From assembly GCA_903931355.1 (NCBI GenBank), contig CAIZCB010000393.1, forward strand, positions 1 to 5,083: a DNA stretch of 5,083 bases, read 5' to 3'. This stretch comes from an uncultured Pseudomonadota bacterium. GTDB lineage: Bacteria; Pseudomonadota; Gammaproteobacteria; Methylococcales; Methylomonadaceae. This document shows, one piece after another, positions 1 to 5,083 of the stretch. The notes below the pieces were generated by a model that was not told the origin of the DNA, made no database searches, and saw nothing but the letters and a program-made list of their open reading frames with translations. Positions within the stretch are counted from its first letter, which is position 1. Every line of letters begins with the position of its first letter. The translations under genes were made by a program, and so were the position numbers.

Positions 1-60
1 CGCTGTATTTGGCAGGCCTTCAGTTCCCCGCTAAAAAGCAAACGGCCAAGCAGCAGCCTT
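1..60. other. Unrelated, GC-richer sequence joined to rpsS
   Basis: These bases occupy the place where codons 36 onward of S19 should be, but they do not encode S19 in any frame. By hand count 33 of 60 bases are G or C, against 19 of 60 in the next line (61-120). A plus-strand frame beginning at base 3 is open through this segment (it includes [20 protein letters not shown]) and runs on into antisense rpsS until TGA at 129-131, so the segment could be the 3' part of a plus-strand gene. One minus-strand frame is also open, so the coding direction is not settled. I do not recognise the peptide or any insertion-sequence end. The exact join lies somewhere around 58-70, because bases shared by both partners would blur it. 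Confidence 0.7.
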
Positions 61-169
61 ATTTTGACCAGGTTTTAATTGGTTTCCGATTATTTGCTTT
101 CACTGCTTCTTCAACTTTTTTCAGCAGATGATGATCAATAAATGGACCTTTTTTAATTGAACGCGGCAC
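59..169 (-). pseudogene. rpsS: 30S ribosomal protein S19, 5' fragment broken after codon 35
   Basis: S19 binds 16S rRNA in the head of the small subunit together with S13. The reading frame starts at GTG (167-169), 13 nt after the L2 stop, behind a good ribosome binding site. Its N-terminus reads [20 protein letters not shown] and continues to KPIKTWS, which is canonical S19 (family members usually read KPL/IRTWSRRS here). After Ser35 there is one Lys and then a TAA at 59-61, giving 36 residues against about 90 for the family. The conserved RRS and the central and C-terminal RNA-binding part are absent. I checked the other two minus frames to the window edge and neither resumes S19, so this is not a simple frameshift. 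The base composition also changes at the break. Identity of the fragment is very secure. Whether the break is genomic or an assembly chimera is undecided; chimera is favoured because S19 is essential. Confidence 0.9.
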
Positions 170-177
170 GGTTTGCT

Positions 178-182
178 ACCTC
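178..182 (-). promoter_or_regulatory. Shine-Dalgarno site of rpsS
   Basis: GAGGT on the minus strand lies 8 nt before the GTG at 167-169 and directly follows the L2 stop codon (183-185). It fixes the GTG as the S19 start. No in-frame ATG lies nearby, and the residues after the GTG match the family N-terminus exactly. Confidence 0.75.
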
Positions 183-1010
183 TTATTTTTGCTTACGGCG
201 TCTAACAATCATATTGTTAGTACGTTTATTTTTTCTAGTTTTATAACCTTTTGTAGGTGTACCCCAAGGAGAAACAGGGTGACGACCACCTGATGTTCTA
301 CCTTCACCACCACCATGTGGATGGTCAACAGGGTTCATTGCCACACCTCTAACAGTTGGTCTAACTCCACGCCATCTTTTAGCGCCTGCTTTACCAAGTG
401 AAATCAAGTTATGCTCTGAATTAGAAACCTCACCAATCACAGCTTTACAGTCAGATGAAACTTTACGCATCTCACCTGAACGTAGACGAATTGTTACATA
501 GTTACCGTCTTTTGCCACAAGTTGAACTGATGTTCCTGCACTTCTTGCAATCTGGGCACCTTTGCCAGGTTTTAACTCTACACAATGCAAAGTTGCACCC
601 AACGGCATATTTCTTAATGGCATACAGTTACCAGGTTTAACTGGAGTAACTTCTGAACTTAAAATTTCTTGCCCAACTTCAATTCCTTTTGGCGCGATAA
701 TGTATCTACGCTCTCCGTCTTTAAATAGAATTAACGCAATATTTGCTGTTCTATTTGGATCGTATTCAATTCTTTCTACAACCGCAGGAATATCAAGTTT
801 ATTTCTTTTAAAGTCTACAACCCTGTAAAATTGTTTATGCCCACCACCAATGTGACGAGTTGTAATTCTACCTAGATTATTACGACCACCAGTATTACTC
901 TTTTTTTCCAGTAGCTGTGCAAATGGCTTACCCTTATATAAATCATTGTTTTTTACACGTACTACGAACCGAGAACCTGGAGATGTCGGTTTTGATTTCA
1001 GAATAGCCAT
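183..1010 (-). CDS. rplB: 50S ribosomal protein L2
   Basis: L2 is a primary 23S rRNA-binding protein near the peptidyl-transferase centre, needed for subunit association and peptide-bond formation. The product is complete at 275 residues (E. coli 273). The N-terminal extension ([11 protein letters not shown]) leads into the OB-fold RNA-binding half, with SGGRN-type and [11 protein letters not shown] motifs at about residues 41-60 and [16 protein letters not shown] near 79-94. The C-terminal SH3-like half carries [15 protein letters not shown] and [16 protein letters not shown]. The signature [10 protein letters not shown] is at 229-238; His230 corresponds to E. coli His229 (mature numbering), the residue implicated in peptidyl-transferase activity. 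The basic tail ends IVRRRKQK. The ATG matches the family start ([12 protein letters not shown]), with AGGAG at 1023-1027 and a nearer purine-rich GAAGAG. The gene lies 32 nt after rplW and 13 nt before rpsS, the normal S10-operon position. Nothing in it looks abnormal. Confidence 0.99.
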   Translation of the reverse strand: MAILKSKPTSPGSRFVVRVKNNDLYKGKPFAQLLEKKSNTGGRNNLGRITTRHIGGGHKQFYRVVDFKRNKLDIPAVVERIEYDPNRTANIALILFKDGERRYIIAPKGIEVGQEILSSEVTPVKPGNCMPLRNMPLGATLHCVELKPGKGAQIARSAGTSVQLVAKDGNYVTIRLRSGEMRKVSSDCKAVIGEVSNSEHNLISLGKAGAKRWRGVRPTVRGVAMNPVDHPHGGGEGRTSGGRHPVSPWGTPTKGYKTRKNKRTNNMIVRRRKQK

Positions 1011-1042
1011 GCTCTTCTACCGCTCCTAATTGATCTTTTTAA

Positions 1043-1342
1043 TTAAGCTGATGCTAATTCAATACTATATCCAGACTGTAACTTGACATATGCCTTTTTC
1101 CAGTCTGATCTTTTACCTAATGTACGGCCAAATCTTTTGATTTTACCTTTAACATTCAGGACTCTAACTGATTCAACCTTAACATTGAACATTAACTCAA
1201 CTGCATTTTTGACTTGCAATTTCGTTGCATCATTTTGTACTTTAAATACAAATTGATTGCTGCTATCAGCTGCAATTGAACTTTTTTCAGAAACTATTGG
1301 TGCCTGCAATACAGAAGCCAATTTTACTTGATTAATGCTCAT
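1043..1342 (-). CDS. rplW: 50S ribosomal protein L23
   Basis: L23 binds domain III of 23S rRNA at the rim of the polypeptide exit tunnel and is the docking point for trigger factor and the signal recognition particle. The product has 99 residues (E. coli 100). The N-terminal APIVSEKSS segment at about 14-22 holds Glu19, which corresponds to E. coli Glu18, the main contact for trigger factor and SRP. The centre shows the usual DATKLQVKNAVELMF helix and VKVESVRVLNVKGK strand. The loop that reaches into the tunnel is represented by KGKIKRFGRTLGKRSDWKKA, with the hallmark RSDWKKAYV. The ATG at 1340-1342 overlaps the TGA of rplD as ATGA, with a strong GAGGAG 8 nt upstream inside the rplD reading frame. 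This arrangement suggests coupled translation of L4 and L23. The 32-nt spacer to rplB shows no hairpin. Confidence 0.98.
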   Translation of the reverse strand: MSINQVKLASVLQAPIVSEKSSIAADSSNQFVFKVQNDATKLQVKNAVELMFNVKVESVRVLNVKGKIKRFGRTLGKRSDWKKAYVKLQSGYSIELASA

Positions 1343-1953
1343 GCTAAACGCTCCTCGATTTGTTTTAATGCTGCTGTGGTTGCGATTACTACATCAGCAG
1401 AAACCAATGAAACGGGATCTACACTTGTTGGAGTCACTACAGCCAAATAAGGAACATTGCGCGCTGATAAGAATAAATTTTCATTTAATTCATCTGCGAT
1501 AATCAATAAACGACCAAACTCGATACCTTCCAACTTAGCTAACAAGTCTTTTGTTTTAGGTTCGGCAGGAAAAATATCATCACAAACTGAAATTCTGTTT
1601 TGTCTTAACAATTCTGAAAAAATCGATCTAATACCGACTTTATACATTTTCTTGTTAAGTTTCTGTTCATATGATCTAGGTTGAGCAGCAAATGCCACAC
1701 CACCTGTTCTCCACACAGGACTACGTGTTGTACCAGCACGAGCACGACCAGTCCCTTTCTGTCTAAATGGCTTAGCACCGCCACCGCTTACAGCTGAACG
1801 ATTTTTTTGCGCTTTTGTTCCAGCTCGTGCAGCTGATAAATATTTTGTTACCAACTGATGAACTAATGTCTCATTAAATTCTTGACCAAATATAGCTTCA
1901 GATACAACTTGACCAGAATTCTGATTATTGATTGCAGGTATTTGCAAACTCAT
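1339..1953 (-). CDS. rplD: 50S ribosomal protein L4
   Basis: L4 binds domain I of 23S rRNA early in large-subunit assembly, and its long loop lines the exit-tunnel constriction. In E. coli it also represses its own operon. The product has 204 residues (E. coli 201). The N-terminal globular part contains FNETLVHQLVTKYLSAARAGTKAQK. The tunnel loop at about 50-90 carries KPFRQKGTGRARAG (61-74) followed by RSPVWRTGGVAFA; Lys66 matches E. coli Lys63, where macrolide-resistance changes are known, and is unaltered. The second half has LLIIADELNENLFLSARNVP and DPVSLVSADVVIAT, typical of the L4 C-terminal domain. The ATG at 1951-1953 follows the rplC stop by 3 nt, with AAAGG (1961-1965) 7 nt upstream inside the rplC end. 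The 3' end overlaps rplW by 4 nt. Whether this L4 is autoregulatory is unknown, and the usual leader target is missing (see rpsJ). Confidence 0.98.
   Translation of the reverse strand: MSLQIPAINNQNSGQVVSEAIFGQEFNETLVHQLVTKYLSAARAGTKAQKNRSAVSGGGAKPFRQKGTGRARAGTTRSPVWRTGGVAFAAQPRSYEQKLNKKMYKVGIRSIFSELLRQNRISVCDDIFPAEPKTKDLLAKLEGIEFGRLLIIADELNENLFLSARNVPYLAVVTPTSVDPVSLVSADVVIATTAALKQIEERLA
1351..1356 (-). promoter_or_regulatory. Shine-Dalgarno site of rplW inside rplD
   Basis: GAGGAG lies 8 nt before the rplW ATG and within the last codons of rplD (…IEERLA). It is one of the strongest ribosome binding sites in the window. Together with the ATGA stop/start overlap at 1339-1342 it supports re-initiation by ribosomes finishing L4. 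Confidence 0.75.
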
Positions 1954-1956
1954 AAC

Positions 1957-2607
1957 TTAACCTTTATTTAACAATTTTACAGCAGGTGTAATAACTACAT
2001 CACCGCCTTTTGCACCAGGTACAGAACCTCTGACTAAAATCAAACTTCTTTCCAAATCAATTGAATGGATTGTTAGATTTTGAACAGTTGTATTTTCTGC
2101 TCCCATATGACCACACATTTTCTTACCTTTAAAAACTCGACCTGGAGTTTGGTTCATACCATTAGAACCAGGCACCCTGTGTGAACGGGAGTTACCATGT
2201 GTAGCATCTTGTGTTCTAAAGTTATGTCTTTTAACAGTACCAGCAAAACCTTTACCAATACTTATTCCAGCAACATCAACCACTTGACCTGTTTGGAATA
2301 CTTCAACACTAAGTTCAGAACCAGCAGATAGTTCAACACCCTCGTTGTCATTTAATCTGAATTCCCACAAACCACGGCCTGCAGTAACATTTGCAGCAGC
2401 ATAATGACCTGCTAATGCTTTATTTACTTTGGAAGATTTAACATGACCAGCTGCAACTTGAATTGCACGATAACCATCATTATCTTTACTTCTTACTTGT
2501 ATCACACGATTAGAATCAATGTGTAAAACAGTTACTGGGACAGATACACCATCTTCACCAAAAATTCGGGTCATACCACATTTACGACCAACAAGACCTA
2601 TTGACAT
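1957..2607 (-). CDS. rplC: 50S ribosomal protein L3
   Basis: L3 is one of the first proteins to bind 23S rRNA and starts large-subunit assembly; its extended loop reaches toward the peptidyl-transferase centre. The product has 216 residues (E. coli 209). It begins [19 protein letters not shown] and continues with the family blocks NDGYRAIQV (43-51), [10 protein letters not shown] (76-85), [20 protein letters not shown] and [12 protein letters not shown]. The central-loop motif [18 protein letters not shown] follows. Gln153 in NQTPG aligns with E. coli Gln150, the residue N5-methylated by PrmB, so the modification target is kept. The neighbouring E. coli Gln148 is Met here, a substitution I believe is common in the family. 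The tail LLNKG extends a few residues beyond the E. coli end. The ATG at 2605-2607 fits the family start and has GAGGAA 7 nt upstream. It lies 28 nt after rpsJ and 3 nt before rplD. Confidence 0.98.
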   Translation of the reverse strand: MSIGLVGRKCGMTRIFGEDGVSVPVTVLHIDSNRVIQVRSKDNDGYRAIQVAAGHVKSSKVNKALAGHYAAANVTAGRGLWEFRLNDNEGVELSAGSELSVEVFQTGQVVDVAGISIGKGFAGTVKRHNFRTQDATHGNSRSHRVPGSNGMNQTPGRVFKGKKMCGHMGAENTTVQNLTIHSIDLERSLILVRGSVPGAKGGDVVITPAVKLLNKG

Positions 2608-2614
2608 CTGCCAA

Positions 2615-2620
2615 TTCCTC
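2615..2620 (-). promoter_or_regulatory. Shine-Dalgarno site of rplC
   Basis: GAGGAA lies 7 nt before the rplC ATG, within the 28-nt rpsJ-rplC spacer. It gives L3 an independent, strong initiation site, in contrast to rpsJ just upstream. Confidence 0.7.
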
Positions 2621-2635
2621 TAATTTAACTCTATA

Positions 2636-2950
2636 TTATTTAAGCTTTATTTGAACATCAACCCCAGCTGCAAGATCTAATTTCATCAATGCATCAACGG
2701 TTTTATCAGTTGGCTCAACAATATCAAGCAACCTTTTATATGTTCTTAACTCGTATTGATCACGCGCATCTTTATTAACATGCGGAGAAATTAATACGGT
2801 AAAGCGTTCTTTTCTTGTAGGCAAAGGAATTGGGCCTTTTACTTGAGCACCAGTTCTTTTTGCAGTTTCTACAATTTCACCAGCTGATTGATCAATTAAT
2901 TTATGATCAAATGCTTTTAATTGTATACGGATTGTTTGATTAGTAGCCAT
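2636..2950 (-). CDS. rpsJ: 30S ribosomal protein S10 (NusE)
   Basis: S10 is a 16S rRNA-binding protein of the small-subunit head. As NusE it also pairs with NusB in transcription antitermination and contacts NusG to couple transcription with translation. The product has 104 residues (E. coli 103) and is nearly superimposable on the family: [40 protein letters not shown] (about 27-46), the extended-loop region [19 protein letters not shown] (about 47-65), then [28 protein letters not shown]. The ATG at 2948-2950 gives the expected N-terminus and no other start is plausible. It lies only 5 nt after the tuf stop. The sequence before it (…TTGAGTAATCTAT) has at best a weak GAG, so translation probably depends on ribosomes leaving tuf. 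The S10-operon leader that sits upstream of rpsJ in E. coli has no space here. Confidence 0.98.
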   Translation of the reverse strand: MATNQTIRIQLKAFDHKLIDQSAGEIVETAKRTGAQVKGPIPLPTRKERFTVLISPHVNKDARDQYELRTYKRLLDIVEPTDKTVDALMKLDLAAGVDVQIKLK

Positions 2951-2955
2951 ATAGA

Positions 2956-4146
2956 TTACTCAATGATAGATGCAACAACACCAGCACCAACAGTACGACC
3001 ACCTTCACGAATCGCGAAACGCAAACCATCTTCCATCGCGATTGGAGAAATTAGTTTAACAGTTACTGCGATATTGTCACCAGGCATTACCATTTCTACG
3101 CCTTCTGGCAAATCAACAGCACCGGTTACATCTGTAGTTCTAAAATAGAACTGTGGACGGTATCCGTTAAAGAATGGTGTGTGACGACCACCTTCATCTT
3201 TTGATAGCACGTAAATTTCTGCTTTGAAATGTGAATGCGGTTTGATTGAGTTAACATGCGCCAATACTTGACCACGCTCAACATCATCACGTTTTGTACC
3301 ACGCAATAACACACCTACGTTATCACCAGCTTGACCTTGATCCAACAACTTACGGAACATTTCAACACCAGTACAGGTTGTTTTCACGGTATCTTTAATA
3401 CCAACAATCTCAACCTCTTCACCAACCTTTACAATGCCACGCTCAATACGACCCGTCACCACTGTACCACGACCTGAAATTGAGAATACGTCTTCGATTG
3501 GCATCAAAAATTTACCGTCAATCGCTCTTTCTGGCTCTGGAATATAGCTATCTAAAGCTTCAACCAATTTAACGACTGATTGAACGCCAATTTCGCTTTG
3601 GTCGCCTTCTAATGCTTTTAAAGCAGAACCTACAACAATCGGAGTATCATCACCTGGGAATTCGTATTGATTTAACAATTCACGAATTTCCATCTCTACC
3701 AATTCGATCAACTCAGCATCGTCAACCATATCAGCTTTATTCAAGAACACAACGATGTACGGAACACCAACCTGTCTTGACAACAAAATATGTTCGCGTG
3801 TTTGCGGCATTGGGCCATCAGCAGCAGAACAAACCAAAATAGCGCCGTCCATCTGAGCAGCACCAGTAATCATGTTTTTTACGTAGTCAGCGTGACCAGG
3901 GCAGTCAACGTGAGCATAGTGGCGATTTGGTGACTCATATTCAACATGTGAAGTTGAAATTGTAATACCACGCGCTCTTTCTTCTGGCGCATTATCAATT
4001 TGGTCAAAAGCTTTAACTTCACCACCTTGTAATTCAGCCATAACTTTTGTTAATGCCGCAGTCAATGTAGTTTTACCATGGTCAACATGACCAATTGTAC
4101 CTACGTTAACGTGTGGTTTTTTTCTTTCAAACTTTTCTTTTGCCAT
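2956..4146 (-). CDS. tuf: Translation elongation factor EF-Tu
   Basis: EF-Tu is the GTPase that carries aminoacyl-tRNA to the ribosomal A site. The product is complete at 396 residues, slightly longer than E. coli (394). Domain 1 (about 1-200) holds all G motifs: P-loop GHVDHGKT (19-26), switch I RGITIS (59-64, Thr62), DCPGH (81-85, catalytic His85), NKAD (136-139) and SALK (174-177). Domains 2 and 3 follow, with [65 protein letters not shown] and [16 protein letters not shown] near the C-terminus. The ATG at 4144-4146 begins the conserved [20 protein letters not shown]; a moderate AGGT lies 8 nt upstream. The gene follows fusA by 27 nt and precedes rpsJ by 5 nt, so it looks co-transcribed with both. 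Many proteobacteria carry a second tuf copy, so the suffix A or B cannot be assigned. Confidence 0.99.
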   Translation of the reverse strand: MAKEKFERKKPHVNVGTIGHVDHGKTTLTAALTKVMAELQGGEVKAFDQIDNAPEERARGITISTSHVEYESPNRHYAHVDCPGHADYVKNMITGAAQMDGAILVCSAADGPMPQTREHILLSRQVGVPYIVVFLNKADMVDDAELIELVEMEIRELLNQYEFPGDDTPIVVGSALKALEGDQSEIGVQSVVKLVEALDSYIPEPERAIDGKFLMPIEDVFSISGRGTVVTGRIERGIVKVGEEVEIVGIKDTVKTTCTGVEMFRKLLDQGQAGDNVGVLLRGTKRDDVERGQVLAHVNSIKPHSHFKAEIYVLSKDEGGRHTPFFNGYRPQFYFRTTDVTGAVDLPEGVEMVMPGDNIAVTVKLISPIAMEDGLRFAIREGGRTVGAGVVASIIE

Positions 4147-4173
4147 GAGTCAATACCTAATATTTATAAAGAA

Positions 4174-5083
4174 TTAAGATACTTTTTTAAAAACAGCATC
4201 CGCAATATTTGCAGGTGCTTCATTATATTTTTCAAACTGCATACTGTATGTCGCCCTTCCTTGTGTAGCCGATCTTAGGTCAGTTGCATAACCAAACATT
4301 TCAGCCAAAGGTACTTCACATACTATCGATTTCCCACCAATTGTTTCATCCATTCCATGGATAATTCCTCGGCGTTTATTTATATCGCCAACAACTTCAC
4401 CCATATACTCTTCAGGTGTTGTCACCTCAACCTTCATTACCGGTTCAAGCAATATCGGTGAAGCTATTACAGCTCCATCTCTAAACCCCATGGATGCTGC
4501 AATTTTAAAGGCCATCTCATTCGAATCAACATCATGATAAGATCCATCGAACAATGTAACTTTAACATCCACTACTGGAAAACCGCCTATTATGCCATTT
4601 TCCATTTGTTCTTGTATGCCTTTATCAATCGCAGGTACAAATTCCTTCGGAACGACGCCCTCAGACAACCCATTTATAAACTCGTAACCTTCGCCACGCA
4701 GTTTTGGCTCCAACTTAAGCCAAACATGCCCATAAACACCTTTTCCACCTAACTGCCTTACAAACTTACCTTCAATTTCAATTGTTTTGGAAATTGACTC
4801 TCTGTAGGCTACTTGTGGCGAACCAACATTTGCAGAAACATTGAATTCTCTTTTCATCCTATCGACGATAATTTCAAGATGTAACTCACCCATACCTGAA
4901 ATTATGATCTGACCAGATTCCTGATCTGTATTCACCCTAAACGAAGGATCTTCTTGAGAAAGCCGTCCCAATGCTACAGATAGTTTTTCCTGATCTGCCT
5001 TTGTCTTTGGCTCAATTGCAATTGCTATAACTGGCTCTGGAAAATCCATTTTCTCGAGAAGCATAGGTTTATTTAAAGCACTA
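4174..5083 (-). CDS. fusA: Translation elongation factor EF-G, C-terminal part (5' end outside window)
   Basis: EF-G is the GTPase that drives translocation of tRNA and mRNA and, with ribosome recycling factor, splits post-termination ribosomes. The frame is open to the right edge; the visible 302 codons begin [18 protein letters not shown], and the ATG at 5062-5064 is an internal methionine, not the start. E. coli EF-G has about 704 residues, so the GTPase domain and domain II lie outside. Visible residues about 10-87 are domain III ([27 protein letters not shown] at 63-71, DRMKREFNV). Domain IV follows, with GSYHDVDS at 180-187 near its tip; its His183 aligns with E. coli His583, which is important in translocation. 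Domain V starts near [10 protein letters not shown] (about 211-220) and includes [15 protein letters not shown]. The normally GGRGQYGHV block reads GGKGVYGHV. Position directly upstream of tuf marks it as the housekeeping copy rather than a paralogue. Confidence 0.98.
   Translation of the reverse strand, partial: SALNKPMLLEKMDFPEPVIAIAIEPKTKADQEKLSVALGRLSQEDPSFRVNTDQESGQIIISGMGELHLEIIVDRMKREFNVSANVGSPQVAYRESISKTIEIEGKFVRQLGGKGVYGHVWLKLEPKLRGEGYEFINGLSEGVVPKEFVPAIDKGIQEQMENGIIGGFPVVDVKVTLFDGSYHDVDSNEMAFKIAASMGFRDGAVIASPILLEPVMKVEVTTPEEYMGEVVGDINKRRGIIHGMDETIGGKSIVCEVPLAEMFGYATDLRSATQGRATYSMQFEKYNEAPANIADAVFKKVS

Noticed and set aside
1..60. Insertion-sequence end disrupting rpsS.
   Set aside because: No terminal inverted repeat, target duplication or transposase motif can be shown, since only one side of the junction is in the window. 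It remains possible but unsupported.
1011..1042. Possible terminator or regulatory hairpin in the 32-nt rplW-rplB spacer.
   Set aside because: No inverted repeat is visible; the spacer is AT-rich and contains only the rplB ribosome binding region.
2921..3148. Plus-strand open frame of 75 codons antisense to tuf and rpsJ.
   Set aside because: It lies opposite fully conserved EF-Tu and S10 coding sequence and has no recognisable family; it is a shadow of the real genes. The other plus-strand frames at 455-828, 1457-1684, 3612-3842, 4078-4278 and 4534-4752 fail for the same reason.
3126..3314. Minus-strand open frame of 62 codons inside tuf in another frame.
   Set aside because: It is fully contained in the conserved EF-Tu frame and is low in credible protein features (Cys/Val/Met-rich start); a chance frame.
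4163..4190. Promoter-like TATAAA (4163-4168, minus strand) in the fusA-tuf spacer with a TTTAAA 17 nt upstream.
   Set aside because: The -35 matches consensus at only 4 of 6 positions in a very AT-rich stretch, and transcription would start within about 10 nt of the tuf ATG, cutting into its ribosome binding site.
4174..5064. A complete short protein starting at the ATG 5062-5064.
   Set aside because: The frame continues upstream to the window edge with EF-G sequence (SALNKP…), and the methionine falls at the domain II/III boundary of EF-G.

Overview
The window is a typical bacterial translation-apparatus cluster, with every recognisable gene on the minus strand. In transcription order, from the right edge to the left, it holds the 3' part of fusA (EF-G), tuf (EF-Tu), rpsJ (S10), rplC (L3), rplD (L4), rplW (L23), rplB (L2) and the first 35 recognisable codons of rpsS (S19). 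This is the junction of the classical str operon (rpsL-rpsG-fusA-tuf) and S10 operon (rpsJ-rplC-rplD-rplW-rplB-rpsS-...). EF-Tu, L2, L3, S10 and S19 read like proteobacterial, most likely gammaproteobacterial, proteins. Base composition is AT-leaning (about 32-43% GC in the 60-base lines I counted). A low-GC gammaproteobacterium, for example of the sulfur-oxidiser/symbiont type, would fit, but I cannot name a genus from the sequence alone.

Layout. At 4174-5083 lies the C-terminal part of EF-G, open at the right edge. At 2956-4146 is complete EF-Tu. At 183-2950 are five complete ribosomal protein genes with very short spacers: tuf-rpsJ 5 nt, rpsJ-rplC 28 nt, rplC-rplD 3 nt, rplD-rplW a 4-nt overlap, rplW-rplB 32 nt, rplB-rpsS 13 nt. 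No spacer holds a convincing promoter or terminator, so the array looks like one transcription unit. The 5-nt tuf-rpsJ spacer leaves no room for the separate S10 leader through which L4 regulates this operon in enteric bacteria.

The only real anomaly is at the left edge. S19 starts normally (GTG, good Shine-Dalgarno) and matches the family up to '...KPIKTWS'. It then loses all similarity and hits a stop at 59-61, where S19 should continue 'RRS...' to about 90 residues. The outermost roughly 60 bases are GC-richer (33 of 60) than the adjacent sequence. This is a junction with unrelated DNA: either a chimeric contig end or a real rearrangement. Because S19 is essential, an assembly or cloning chimera is the likelier explanation unless an intact copy exists elsewhere.

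Together the genes encode two elongation-cycle GTPases (EF-Tu delivers aminoacyl-tRNA, EF-G drives translocation) and early-assembling or core proteins of both ribosomal subunits. I found no mobile element, CRISPR array, tRNA, defence gene or previously undescribed system.
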